Assembly: GCF_012273895.1 (NCBI RefSeq)
Contig: NC_052123.1
Span: 2,046,001 to 2,110,000 of the forward strand
Direction of reading: 5' to 3'
DNA length: 64,000 bases
DNA from: Zerene cesonia
Lineage: Eukaryota > Arthropoda > Insecta > Lepidoptera > Pieridae
Shown here: piece after piece, positions 50,199 to 63,500 of the stretch
How the letters are laid out: each line of letters opens with the position of its first letter
How positions within the stretch are numbered: the stretch's first letter is position 1
Translations under genes and position numbers: made by a program
The notes under the pieces: generated by a model
The model's input: only the letters and a program-made list of their open reading frames with translations
What the model was told of the DNA's origin: nothing
Databases searched by the model: none

Positions 50199-53100
50199 TT
50201 ATAAGTCCTCAGTACTCCACTTATACGCTTCCTCTTCTAAAGCTTTCTTCTTGCTTTGATTATCGAAGAATTTCTTTTCATATCCATTCGATCTATCTAC
50301 GCCATCCCACCTGTAGCCTGGTCTAATGTTGAATCTATTTGGCGGGAATTGACCTTTGTAAGATGGTTTTTCTGCGAAAAAATGTATTAGCTGAATCATC
50401 GGAATCCATTTAGTATAGCGAATATGAGTTGAAATTATTTGTAAAAGAAATCTCCGAAACTCCTTAGATTGATCTTTAAATTCATATACCTACATATAAA
50501 ACTACATTCCAATTCTAAAAACACAACAATTATCCATTAAATAAATATTTGGAGGTGTGTTTCAGTAAAATTTCAAACTGACTGCATTTTAAAGCTAATT
50601 ACATATCATAATAACATTATTTTTTAGTACGAAACTGTTTAAACCATTTAAACTTCCCAAAACCGATGAACAGTTGTTAATTTGAAGTTATGATTTTTTT
50701 AAATTTGCTTTAAGTTCTAAATTTAAATTTATCTATTTTTAAATAGTTATAATAGATTCAAATAATGTTCTTTTGTTAAAGATTTGTATAAAGAATTACC
50801 TGGTCCCAATTCTCCCTTCTCCCTCTTCCTCTCCCTGATATACTTGAGCATGGGATCTCCATCTCTTTCTATCTCTTTCAACTGATTTTCCAAATCTCTA
50901 TCATCTTTATAACGAGCTAACGGTTTGGCGGCTTCGTGGATAAAGTGTTGTATTCTTTCCTCTTGAGCTTCTATTTGTTTGAGACTGGAAGTAAATTATA
51001 ATTGCTTTATATTACGCAGTTTTGTAATGAGCATATACAATAGACTTTGAGCATTACCGGCACGACATAGGGTGTTAATTAGAATGATTATTTAAGACAA
51101 TGCCTTGGACAATTTTGCTTAAGATCTTTAAATACCCCATTGACAGTCTTATAGTTTAAAGTACGTCAATGTCGCTTATTCATAATAAGATGTCATTTTT
51201 ATCTGAACGAAAAAAAATCACTATAATTTTATATTTAAAACTCTTGTAAAACTACTCATTTTTCTACTCATTTTTCTAACAATGATTATTAGTAAATAAA
51301 CAAGTTCAAATTAAAAATGTTAGTTTTAAATGATTAATTAATATTCCCAACCTGCATATATGTACAAAAAATATATATATATTTCTTACCCCTTGCTCCA
51401 TTTCTTATACTTTTCATCCAGTTCTTTTTGCCTTTGTGCTTTTTCTGTCTGTTTCTGCCTTTCTTCTGATGTCTCACGTTTCTCTAAAATTCAGTACATA
51501 TTAATATATTTTCCCTACTATTGCATACAATAGTAGGGAAAATATTACTTTCGCATTTAGCATACTAAATGCGAAAGTAACTCTGTCTGTCTGTAACAAT
51601 CATATCATACTAATAATATAAATGTGAGTATGTTTGTCCGTCCACACTGAAACTACTCAATGGATTTTGATGAAATTTAGTATACAGACAGGGTATAAGC
51701 TGAATTGGGCGTTTGGATACTTTTTATCCCTATCAAATACTCCCTTGAGATAAACCAGGAATCTTGATATGCGGGCGGAACCAGAACGAACAAATCTAGC
51801 TAGTATCACATAAATCTCTCAACCCATTTTGATGAAATTTGGAACATTCCTCAGCCTTGGAAAACAAAATTTGATGTAAGTGAAATAAGGTACATGTAAA
51901 GTGGTGTGTATAATCTGAAATACATGCAAACAAGTAGAAGAAAGCTTCTTGTCTTATTATAGCAATGTGATTTAAAACTGACGCATCCACATACAGAACT
52001 TACGTTTTCTAGAAACCACTTTGGCAGTCCTTCCGGAAACTTCATCTGTCATTTTACTATAGGCCTCGTCTTCCCTTCGTCTAAACGCTTCATTTTCTTG
52101 CCTTAATTGCACAGCGTCCTGTAGGCCCGCCATTTTGCCTTCCAGAGTTTTCGCCATCCTTTTATTACTTGGCGGGGGACTGTCACTACTCCGTTTGTAA
52201 TTCCTCTTATCATCTCTTCTGGGTGGAGACAAATCTGAATCGTCATCTATTCTATTCTTCTCTTTTCTATATTTCTCTTTGTTTTTGCGTATATCACTTC
52301 TATCAGGTGTGTCGGAGTCTGAATTTCGCCTCTTACGATCGTTTCTACTGTTATCAAATCGTTTTGTTCTTTCAGGGGAAGGTTTTCTTTTCCTTGGCAA
52401 TGATAAATCAGAATCAGCGCTGGAGTGCCTCTTTCTAGAAGGTTCATTTTGCTTTTGCGACTTCCTTGGCGGTGACAAATCGGAATCTGATGATCTCTTA
52501 TGCAATTTACTTTTGCTCTTTGAACTTTTATGTTTTTTCGATTGTTGCGGAGACTCTGAATGTGATCTGTCTCGCTTTTGTTTCTCCTCTACATTGTCCC
52601 ATCGACTTTTCCTTACCCTGTCTTTGTTTCTTGTATCATTCGTATCTTTACGTGAATTCAAAGCATCTGTTCTACGAGGCGGGCTTAAGTCACTATCGTT
52701 TTGATATTTTCTTGAGCCTTGAGCTTTCGATTGTTTTCTTGGAGGCGATAAATCTGAGTCATTATTGTGTCTTCTATGTTTATTCTTTCTTGGCGGACTT
52801 TCGTCACTGTCACTCTTATTATGTCTTTTTGAGCTTTTCTCTTTATTCCTCTTCCTTGGAGGTGATAAATCTTCAGTTTTATTCGTTTTTGAACTTTCTT
52901 TTCGCCTAGGTGGACTAAAATCGCTGTCACTAGCACCTCTAGGTTTCTTGGCAGGAATGTGTCTGTCGTCATTAGTCCGTTTACGTGGTGGTAATAAATC
53001 TGAATCGTTTTTCTTTTCATCTTCTGAATCGCTGTACATTTTCCCGAAAATAACTTCATTCTCTTTCTCTACCTCTTTAATATCCCTTTTAATTTCTTCT

Positions 53101-54025
53101 ATTTGTAGTTTTGAATTGAAACCATCATCCTAAAACAATTAGAAATTTATTGATAATGGTATGTGTCACCAAAAATTTTTTTTTTATTATATATGATTGA
53201 ATATCAGCATATTGTTGAAACTAAAATGTACAACTGATTTTGATAAAAATACATTTACAATAAGAGAAGAATTGATGATATTTTTATAAGTAATATTCTA
53301 ATGTTGCCAAAAAAAAATCTCTTAAAAAGCAAAACCGTGTCTCACCTGATTCACAACTCTCCATTTAGTGCTAGACTTAAATAATTCAGCCTTCTTCACC
53401 TCTTCAGGTCTCTCATCAATGATACCTGCAATCTGCGGGGCATCCTCGCCCTGATCTAGAATATCTAATTCATCACCATCCAGTGCTTGCATTTTAGAAA
53501 GGTCTAAATCATCATCTATTATTTTGAATCTGGAATAAATTGACACTATTTTATCACACATCATTATATATAGTGGGTGGTTGAGAATTTAGAGACACCA
53601 ATGAATTACATATACAAAGTGCCATTCCCAGCCAACATACAATAGATCAATTCAATATTTATGAAATACATATGAAATTTCTACAGTAACACAAAACATC
53701 ACATTAGCAAAATGAAGCATTGTTTGTGAACACATTCTTAATCATAGGAAAAAAAAGGTATAACATAATATTCTTTTACAATAAATCTTTTTGAATAGAG
53801 AACTAGTAATAATTTTGTCAGAATATTGTTAAACTTTACTGTTACTAATGTATAATATTTTACATTATCAAAGCATAAATATTGATAGTTTAATACAATA
53901 AATATAAATTTAAAGTGTGATCCTTACCCTTTGCCTTTCACAATCTTTTTTTTCTTTTTCTTTTTTTCAGATGGACCTCCAAGGTATTTTTGGAGGTACG
54001 CTTTCTGATCTATTTTTGCAGCCAT
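50199..54025 (-). CDS. BUD13: BUD13 homolog, RES-complex splicing factor, 6 exons, 619 aa
   Basis: Exons in transcript order: 54025-53928, 53529-53346, 53129-52004, 51483-51390, 50984-50800, 50371-50199. All junctions have AG/GT and the joined frame is open from ATG to TAA with 620 codons. The N-terminus MAAKIDQKAYLQKYLGG plus a Lys run matches BUD13, followed by FKIIDDDLDLSK and IIDERPEEVKKAELFKSSTKW. Exon 3 (375 codons) holds about ten variants of the family's (D)SDLSPPR repeat in a Ser/Lys/Arg-rich disordered region. The C-terminal part has the KPLARYKDDRDLE block and the hallmark FNIRPGYRWDGVDRSNG, ending YKWSTEDL. In yeast and animals BUD13 binds Snu17/RBMX2 and Pml1/SNIP1 in the RES complex, which stabilises activated spliceosomes and helps retain unspliced pre-mRNA; the Trp-containing C-terminal block contacts Snu17. 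Length equals that of human BUD13. Confidence 0.96.
51506..51578. repeat. Two adjacent perfect hairpins with identical CATA loops
   Basis: Arms 51506-51523 / 51528-51545 (18 bp) and 51547-51560 / 51565-51578 (14 bp), each around CATA. They lie in BUD13 intron 3, starting about 20 nt from the exon 4 acceptor. The second hairpin contains the family B Helitron-like 5' motif AAATGCGAAAGTAACTCTG. Confidence 0.9.
51590..51803 (+). mobile_element. Helitron-like element in BUD13 intron 3
   Basis: CATACTAATAATATAAATGT, CACACTGAAACTACTCAATGG, GATGAAATTTAGTATAC and ..CTAGCTAG, then T. It is antisense to BUD13. Confidence 0.55.
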
Positions 54026-54302
54026 TGAATTGTCGTTATTTGCAAATGGATAAAGTACAGTTTCAATAAATATGCAATCACAACAATATTAACAAATCGC
54101 AATACGAAAACAAGCACTCGACTTTATGCCTTATGGTTATTTTAATGTCATGTGTCAATGTGACACGAAACCGAAATGCAATGGCTTTTTTTCTCTTGTA
54201 TTCGTGGTCAGAAGGTATGTCTATTCGCCAGTGCCAAGTAAATGGTCAGCTATCAAATAGGTACATGATGATTGTTTATGGATTGTCTTATCTCATTTGT
54301 TG

Positions 54303-54308
54303 TTTATT
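54303..54308 (-). terminator. Candidate polyadenylation signal of the microexon gene
   Basis: AATAAA on the minus strand 250 bp after the TGA and about 280 bp before the BUD13 ATG on the same strand. If used, the two tandem genes would have only a short shared intergenic stretch holding the BUD13 promoter. Confidence 0.35.
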
Positions 54309-54558
54309 TCATTGTTGTTGTTAAAGCCAACAATCTTTATAAAATAGACAATTTTTTAAATCTATACTTTGGATTATGTTGGTATTGGTTGTGTTAGTAC
54401 CCTAATACTCATTAGTTAAAAGAAAAACAAAATTATTCTAAAAAAAACACGTTATTACTGCAGCAAATTTAATGGCATATGCACAAAGTAAAATGCGATT
54501 AACAATAACTAAGAGGCGTATCAATTGTCCATTCAATATCCATTATGTAAAAAGGTAT

Positions 54559-57500
54559 TCAGTTTCTATCATACTCGTCATCATCATCATCATCATCATC
54601 CCGATCCCGAAGGTCAGTCCGATCGCTATCCTGATCTCGTTCCCTCTGTAAAGTAAACTTATATTATTACATTGTAATTTTTTACCACACGTACATATAT
54701 ATTCATAATAAAGTGTTTTAGTGTAAATACATTTTGACTAGCTTAGTCTTAATTCACAGGCAAAAATTTAGTTCAAAATCCGTTCAGTCGTTCTCGGCTG
54801 AATGAGTAAGTGTTTTATAACATTATTAGTTACTGCTGTTGCCCGCAGCTTCACCTGCGTAGTCAAAAAAATAAATCCCCTTATCATTAGCGGATGCCTA
54901 TATTACCGTGGCTATTTATATGGCCAGTAATTTGGACTGTGCGTTGATAAATTAGTCAGTCAACTTTGAATTTTTTTTCTATTAAAAACAGTGATTAGTT
55001 ACCGTTTGGTTAAATGCGATTTGTGATGTTTGTTAGTTGCAATGTAACAGTTAGAAAACGTTTTATAAAAAAGCAATCAAGCGCATTATGAATATCTAAC
55101 ACATGCATAATATGTTAATTAAAAAACTTAATAACCTATTTGTTATAGAAATGTGTATAAATAAATTTAATGAGTGAAACGCTAGTAAATATTTTATTGA
55201 GAAATTTTTGAAGAATAGAAAATAATTGATCACGAGGCGGGATTCAACACCGCATCATTTTGCCAAATCGTAGTAACGCCTATTCTCGGCCACCTTTAAT
55301 CCCGCCTCAGCAATCGAATTTCTTCTACTGTTACGGTTCCATGTGACTACGGGAGACCCCACGCGACTACCTCGTGTTAATTTTTCTTTCTAATCTTTAA
55401 AAAAATCTCATTTATAAAGCATTTTAATGCTATAAAACTAAAAAATTAAATTATTTTAATGTTAACATTATGACTTACCTTTGGATTGACATTTACATTT
55501 AAATAAATCACATAAAATATTAGACTTACAGTTTTGGTTAACGGACATACAAATAAAAACACAATATTTCATTCAAGTCGGTACTTACTCACCAATAAGA
55601 CATATCCGTTATTCTAAAACAAAAATAAATATGGATTAAGTAGTTCTACAATATCATATAATAAATATTTCCACAGTGATGTGACAGTTGAAGACGCATC
55701 GGCACGTATTGGGCAACCTCGCACCGGGGAAGGTACCACACCCCCCACAGAAGACCGGCGTGAAATGATAGCATGCTGCAGTGTTTCGTACGGTGAGTGG
55801 AGGAACCGGAGTTTCGTTTCCATTTCTCATAATTCCCAGTCCATTCTTTGTAACACTAACTCTGCGAACATTCATGGGCGGTGGTGATCGCTTACCATCG
55901 GGCGAATCACCAGCTCAGCCGCCCACTATGACATAAAAATAAACTTTATGAATAATTGTAAAATATATTTAAAAAAATAAGTATGTAGAAACTATAGACT
56001 TTAAAACGGAAGGAACAAAACTCATAAAATTATTATATTGTCGCCGATCCTTGATTGTTCTAAAAACTGCTTCATAATGACTCTAAAGGAGTCGGTTTTA
56101 GCAAGCTACCTCTTCTAACTGATCTTCATATACATCTATATTTTTCTGTTCGTAAGTCCGTCACTCGACACCGAGTACAGAAAGGCGAGGATAGACCGAG
56201 TAATGATTTTTTTTTTGTATAGTGGTGGATTCAAGAATGCTAATTTTATTGTATGTGTTTACCATTCTTCTGTTAATATCTAGACTCACGTGTTTCGATC
56301 CTTGGCTAGTTTTGGCTAAACCGGGCTGAAAAGAACCACATATATAGTAAGAAATTTTAAATTATAAACGTATTTTAAAACGCAATATATTCATGATATT
56401 ATATAACCAACATTTCGAAAGACGGAAAGAATCGCGTAAAATCGAAAAATCAAACAAGAAAATACTGCATCATTTTAATTAAAAAAAATATTATATTTAT
56501 ATAGCTACGTTTTTTCCCGATTTCATACACGATGTATTGTTATTTATAAAAAACCTAATAATATTAAATTTCTTTGAACATTATAAACAAAACTTAGTCA
56601 TAAAACCCGCGTTTAAAACGTTCGGACAATTAATTAGACCTAGTATTTTATTTAGAATGTGTCGTACTCGTGTAACAAGTAACAACAAGTATTTTAATTA
56701 AGTTACTTATTTATGAGAGCTTCATGCTTCGGTCGCGAAGATAACTAAAATGTTTAAAATTATTATTCAAGAATTTTGCGTATATTCTATACTCGCTGCG
56801 CCCCGACGTTTCACCCGCGTAAGTCCGCATCCCGTAGTAATATCAGGATAAAATTTGCCTATATGTTATTCCAGTTGTTCAGCTATCTACGTGCCAAATT
56901 TCATTGCAATCGGTTCAGTAGTTTTTGCGTGAACGAGCAACAAACACACACATCCTTACAAACTTTCGCATTTATAATATTAGTAGGATTTATTTCGTAT
57001 GACTTTTTTCATTAGTAACTAAATCTACAAAAATATGTATGAATTATATTTACCAGTCTTTGTAGAGGCACAGCAAACTGGAATTTAATTTCAATTTATT
57101 GTATATAATTATAATCTATAATTATAATCTATCGTTCATTTTATTATTTTTAAAAGCATGGGTATATAAAATCCAACTAACGAACTTCCCCGACCCGTTG
57201 TACGTAATATATTATAACCGATAAAATCAGGGATCACGTACATATCCAATGATGAAAGAATTTTTGAAATCGGTCCAGCATTTCTGCGGTTAGCACGTTC
57301 AAACAAACAAGTTCTACATTTTCATATTATTAGTACGAATAAGTAATAGGTATAAGTATAGTCTATAGATGCATAAGCTTACATTAAGAAACTGTTTCGA
57401 ATAAATTAGTAATTAAAGTTTTTGTATGTCTATTTAATAATGAGTGACCTACTCTATCTATAGTACATGTTATCTGTGGTATCACTAACCGGTCTCTGCA

Positions 57501-60500
57501 GAGGGATTGGCTCCTGAAATTTTAGTTAGTTATAATAAAGCAATAATAAAAGAATATATAATACTAGGCTATTTGTCCCCACTCCGTCCAGTTTTTTTGT
57601 ATGTTTTGTGTATAATAGCGGATTTTTTTATGCCGGGAGCGGGCAACTGAGCTGGTAGTTCGCCTGATGGATAGCGATCACCACCGCCCATGGACAACGC
57701 TACTTGTTATTAAGAGGAAAGGGATGAGTAAAGTATTGAAGACTGGAAAGAAGGAATGCACTGGGAAGGGTGAAATGAAATGGTCCTACAAATCCAAATT
57801 TCATACAAATCGATTTAGTAGCTTAGTTGTTAAGAAGCGTGATACAAACAGAGTTATTTTCGCGTTTATCTATTACTAGCGGGCCGCCCCGGCTTCGCCC
57901 GTGGGACATATATAGCCCATAGCCTTCCTCAATAAATGGGCTATATAATACTGAAATAATTTTTCAAATCGGACCAGTAGTACCTGAGTAAACAAACTCT
58001 TCAGCTTTATAATATTAATATAGACTTCGTTTTATAAATACAAACACATATATATATATAATAGAATAGTAAGTACATACCGCTCTAGGCACGGAATTGA
58101 TACTAACAGGTCTAGACTGAAATAAAAAAATAATAGAATAATTATGTACTACATACATACAATATACTTACAGGAAGCAGGCAAATTTTATACTATTTTC
58201 CTTTTATTTTCTACCATAGTTCTACCATACAACTTTAAACTATAATAAACATATTAATAAGCGATATAATATTTACATCTAATAAAAGGGCAACAAAGAC
58301 GAATCGCTGTTTCATATATCTAAAATTGATTAATTCATACACTTAAGTATATTTTTTTCAACTTTACGTTAAACAAAAAAGAATATTCTATTTTATACCG
58401 GTCTAATGGGTGCGGCTTCATGTGGAGGATACTGTAACAATTAACATGTGATTTATTAAATTGATAGGTATAAATCTTACAAAATAATGTAATGTCATTG
58501 ATCTTTATTAAGTTCTAAATTAATTTATTACCACTAGTAGTAACTGTACTTACATATTTGAAATTCAAACTCTGCAATATTTAAAAATATAAACAAAAAA
58601 TCTATAAAAATGGCTCCCAGATTGCATTTTTTATACTCTAATTCTATATATCTTATAATATTTTGTATGAAAACTATATTATTATAATTTGTGTCTAAAT
58701 AAAGTAACTTACGCCTAAATTGTGTACTTTTGATCCAGCAACCTATAAAAAAAGGAATATTCAATTGTCACTTCGCTAAAGGTACTATTTAAGACGCTGA
58801 TTGTTACATGCTTATTGGTTTTTTAGTTGTAAATCACCAAAAAAAAATATATATCCAAAACATAAAATAACAATGTTTGTATCTAGTATCTATAGAAGTT
58901 CTAATTAGATTCCCGATCGTATGATATACTAACTACGCCCCGCGGTTTCACCCGCGGTTTATCATGTTGGAAAATCGGGATAAAAAGTTGCCTATACGTT
59001 ATTCCAGTTGTCCAGCTGTCTACGTACCAAATTTCATTGCAATCGGTTCAGTAGACACACATCCTAACAAACTTTCGCATTTATAATATTAGTAGGAATA
59101 GGATTCTGAGGGTTTTAGTGTGTAGATAATCATTTCATATATCCTCCATGTTCTAGCTTTTCTTTCCGTGAAAAAAACAATATCAATAATTGATTTCGTA
59201 TTTTTTCGATTCGTTTATAGTTTTATACAACGAGTGTAATATGAAATAAAAATTAAATAAATAGAAAATACTTATTTACATGACTTATAATAGCTGGTTT
59301 CTGAAACAAGAAAACATTGTTTTAATATAATTCATAACAATAAAGATTGAGATGACAAAATGAAATTTAAACTTAAGTCACGTACGACCGACAGAATTAT
59401 ATTTTATGATACTAATGCGTAAGTCGAAAAATTTGTAGTTATAATTTTTTCCTCGTGAAGTTATTACTCACGTAAGACACCTTCAAAACCTGTGAAACGA
59501 TAAATCTTATTGTTTTATTTACTCTTATAACTTTTAAATAGTAACAATTAATTAATGTATAACGGATTACTTACACCACGACCTTTATACTTCTGAAATA
59601 TAAAAAAAACGATGATTTTAGTATTTTCCAAGTTTTGTAGGCTATTGCTCCTACTAGAATAAATTAATTACTTTAAAACAAAAATAAACCTCTTTTTTTA
59701 ACAGCCAGTATGTAAGTAGTTTTTATAAGACATCAATGAAGAAATAATACAAAATATATTACTTAAAAAATTACGAAAAAAAATTAGTTGAAATATAATT
59801 TTCATAAATATCTAGTAATTAAATACTTTTAAATAAATCATTATTAAATAATGTTTATTTATTATTAAATAACATTAATTGCTTGAATCTTACCGAGGCA
59901 ATTTGATCTAATTCCCTTGCAAGTAAGTCTAAATTTGAGTTCTGAAAAGAAATATTAAGACGATTATGAGTATAATTGACTTTTAAAGCTTATTTCATTA
60001 CATCAATTAAAAAGAGTACTTACACCGTCATCAGGATGCTGGTAAAGTATTGATTGTTAATTTCATTCAAATTAAATAACTTAGATAATCAATAATAATA
60101 ATAATAATAGGTAGTAAAAAGGAAGATATAAATATTTATTTAAAGAAAATCATGAAAAGTAAGAAAAGGACTATTTTGGTTTCTTAAAGTTCTAGAAAGA
60201 TTAAGAAAAATTGGTAAAAGACTTGGAAAAATGCAGAATACAGTCTGCCATCGGAGCTATATCACAATTTAAAATGAATTCTATGAAATCGTTTAAAAAG
60301 TAGAAATTTCATTCGAAAAGTTAAATTTATATTCTACTACCTCAGTAATTATATAATGGATTAAACTTAAATTACATTATTTACGATACATATTTAATGG
60401 TATTGCTTGGAAAATAAATAAAAAATAACTAAAAATTATTAAATATTTACAGGACGGATCGGTGTTGGAGCCTGAAAAAGAAAGTTAATTAATATTCCAA

Positions 60501-63500
60501 AACGTTTCACATGCTTTTTATTATGGTATTTTAATAGTAAGAAAATGGTACATACCCTCAGAGATTCGTTGTCTTCGTCTTTTCTATCCCTTAGACGTAC
60601 TTCCCGTCTCTGTTATCAATAACAGAATAAAACAGATAAATATACACTTAATCCATAGACAATCATAATAACCAAAGAGTTTAATACATTATATAAAACT
60701 CTTTGGAGAATGTATTTTTATAGATTATTTTATAGGTTAAAATTATTTTATAGAAAGAACAGTGAAACCGGATGTGATCAAGGTTTAATAAAAGTCTATT
60801 AAAAAAATTTCAACCCTATTTTAGAAGTTTTTTTTCTCAGTAACGTTAGTTGCATAGTATTACGCATAAACTAGCCCTACGTCTGCTATCTATGTTCGTT
60901 ATCTATAAATTATTCTATGTACTTTCTGGGGTCTCAAACTATATTTGAAGCAACTTTCATCCAAATCGGTTACGTGGTTTAGGCGTGACGAAGAGACAGA
61001 CAGACATAGTGATATTAATTTACATTTCGAGTAAAAACAATAAATTACTTACATCATCATCGCGGTCATCGATGAGCTGAAATTAACGGATTATATTTAG
61101 TTAAATAGAAATAAAAAGGTAAACTCAATTTTCGCTATTTGCTTCAATAAATAAATAATTATAATATAATTTAGGTTAATTATACAATAATTACCTTTAG
61201 GCTAAGGCTTTGCAGTCTGCGCCTATATTCCTTCTATGAATAAAAATTCCATGGTTGTATTATTTATCTTAATATATTAATACTGAGAAACTGAATATAC
61301 AATTTATTATTTGATAAATTTAAGTTTTAGTAAAACATAAACTAGCAAACCTGTCTATCATCTTCATCATCATCATCCAACTGAAAAATAATCATTATTT
61401 TTATATCTTATTATTTTATTGGTGCTTAACAACTGTACTGATTTGAAAGAAATTTTTGGCAAAAGACAGTGTTTCTACCGGAAATTCCGTGAGAACAGAA
61501 ACCTGGAAGGAATTTCCGGGCCTAACGGCAGTAAACCCCAGAAATAACTTTTTAGCTTTATGAGATCAGCTTAATACCTGTTGATGTTGATGCCTCCTGT
61601 AATATTGCTGTAAAAAGATAAACAGATTACAATATTAATATCTTAAATTGAAAACAAATATTTCATAAGCCAATTCCCACTAAGTATTTTCCAAAAACAT
61701 AGTATATAAAAATTAGTATAAGACTACATTATACTCCATAATTGAATGACAGCGATTGGTGATTTTAATAAAACTGTTTGAATTTCAAACCTGTCTATCA
61801 TCATCATCATCATCATCATCCTGTAAAGAAATAAACAGTTTAAAATTCGAACAAAATCGCAAAAGTCTAAGTATCACATTTATAACATCCGTTTATACAA
61901 AAACATGTAGTAATTAAATTTACCCGTCGATATTGGTTTCTTCTTCCTTGTGCTTGCTGTAAAATGATAATACAGGTATTACTTAAATAAAATTTCAAAG
62001 AATTTTGTGACGAATATTGACTTTATCATAAGCCGGTTTAAAGGACCATTTAATGTTCGTATAGCAAAGTCTCAAATTGCGATTAATATTATAAAGCTGA
62101 AGACTATGATTATTTGTTTGTTCTAAGCAGTACTAATTTGTAGTCTGTCTGTCTCTTCATCACGCTTAAACCACTGAATCGAGTTGGATGAAATTTAGTA
62201 CACTATCTCTGTATAGAGATGCTTTGAAACTCAAGAAATGAGAAATTTTGAAAGAATAGAAAAATTAGGCACATGAAACCGAAAGAGTAGAAGAAATTCG
62301 ATTACTGTGGCAGGATCACGGGTGGCCGAGAGNNNNNNNNNNNNNNNNNNNNNNNNNNNNNNNNNNNNNNNNNNNNNNNNNNNNNNNNNNNNNNNNNNNN
62401 NNNNNNNNNNNNNNNNNNNNNNNNNNNNNNNNNNNNNNNNNNNNNNNNNNNNNNNNNNNNNNNNNNNNNNNNNNNNNNNNNNNNNNNNNNNNNNNNNNNN
62501 NNNNNNNNNNNNNNNNNNNNNNNNNNNNNNNNNNNNNNNNNNNNNNNNNNNNNNNNNNNNNNNNNNNNNNNNNNNNNNNNNNNNNNNNNNNNNNNNNNNN
62601 NNNNNNNNNNNNNNNNNNNNNNNNNNNNNNNNNNNNNNNNNNNNNNNNNNNNNNNNNNNNNNNNNNNNNNNNNNNNNNNNNNNNNNNNNNNNNNNNNNNN
62701 NNNNNNNNNNNNNNNNNNNNNNNNNNNNNNNNNNNNNNNNNNNNNNNNNNNNNNNNNNNNNNNNNNNNNNNNNNNNNNNNNNNNNNNNNNNNNNNNNNNN
62801 NNNNNNNNNNNNNNNNNNNNNNNNNNNNNNNNNNNNNNNNNNNNNNNNNNNNNNNNNNNNNNNNNNNNNNNNNNNNNNNNNNNNNNNNNNNNNNNNNNNN
62901 NNNNNNNNNNNNNNNNNNNNNNNNNNNNNNNNNNNNNNNNNNNNNNNNNNNNNNNNNNNNNNNNNNNNNNNNNNNNNNNNNNNNNNNNNNNNNNNNNNNN
63001 NNNNNNNNNNNNNNNNNNNNNNNNNNNNNNNNNNNNNNNNNNNNNNNNNNNNNNNNNNNNNNNNNNNNNNNNNNNNNNNNNNNNNNNNNNNNNNNNNNNN
63101 NNNNNNNNNNNNNNNNNNNNNNNNNNNNNNNNNNNNNNNNNNNNNNNNNNNNNNNNNNNNNNNNNNNNNNNNNNNNNNNNNNNNNNNNNNNNNNNNNNNN
63201 NNNNNNNNNNNNNNNNNNNNNNNNNNNNNNNNNNNNNNNNNNNNNNNNNNNNNNNNNNNNNNNNNNNNNNNNNNNNNNNNNNNNNNNNNNNNNNNNNNNN
63301 NNNNNNNNNNNNNNNNNNNNNNNNNNNNNNNNGTGATCAAATTTTTTCTATTCTTTCAAAATTTCTCATTTATAAAGCATTTCAATGCTATAAAACTAAA
63401 AATTAAACTCAAAAAATGATATAAAATAGTTTTTATACTGGAAATCCTATGTGATGGAGAGCAATACGTGAAAAAATCTCGGCCTGATTCCTTTGACTAC

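Larger units (their letters stand above)
54559..56325 (-). other. Microexon gene, 3' module with stop codon
   Basis: Exons PGLAKTSQGSKH (56290-56325), KNIDVYEDQLEE (56110-56145), NNGYVLL (55593-55613) and the terminal exon at 54645-54559. The terminal exon starts RERDQDSDRTDLRDR, continues into eight Asp codons (GAT/GAC), and closes with EYDRN and TGA. The Asp run lies in the same reading phase as the upstream Asp exons. The middle two exons are the least certain. A dispersed repeat (55690-55935) and a decayed tRNA-like element (55195-55450) interrupt the introns. Confidence 0.65.
57054..60471 (-). other. Microexon gene, central module: short Pro/Arg, Lys and helix-like exons
   Basis: In order the exons read APTPIRP (60451), HPDDG (60024), NSNLDLLARELDQIAS (59894), KYKGRG (59575), VLKVSY (59472), KPAIISH (59280), VAGSKVHNLG (58713), YPPHEAAPIRP (58399), SRPVSINSVPRA (58081), EPIPLQRP (57490) and FAVPLQRL (57054). 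The 48-nt exon would form a short amphipathic helix. The exons ending in PIRP, and those ending in PLQRP/PLQRL, look like duplicates of one ancestral exon. Introns are about 85 to 600 bp, several with Helitron copies. Confidence 0.7.

Noticed and set aside
52169..53133. Several long plus-strand open frames (Ser/Phe/Leu-rich)
   Set aside because: They are antisense shadows of the repetitive BUD13 exon 3, whose codon pattern keeps the other strand open.
54580..54605. (ATC)n runs at 54580, 61795 and 63665 as plain microsatellites
   Set aside because: They coincide with Asp codons in phase between splice sites at all three places, so they are better read as coding. The similar run at 4838 belongs to a dispersed repeat and is not coding.
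55470..55545. An additional microexon near 55480 with a good GTAAGTC donor
   Set aside because: No acceptable acceptor with a pyrimidine tract lies upstream; the only AG gives a 45-nt piece of unrelated composition.
58166..58195. A possible 21-nt microexon with GTAAGTAT donor
   Set aside because: The upstream sequence is purine-rich and the peptide (YKICLLP) does not fit its neighbours. It could be added if reads support it.
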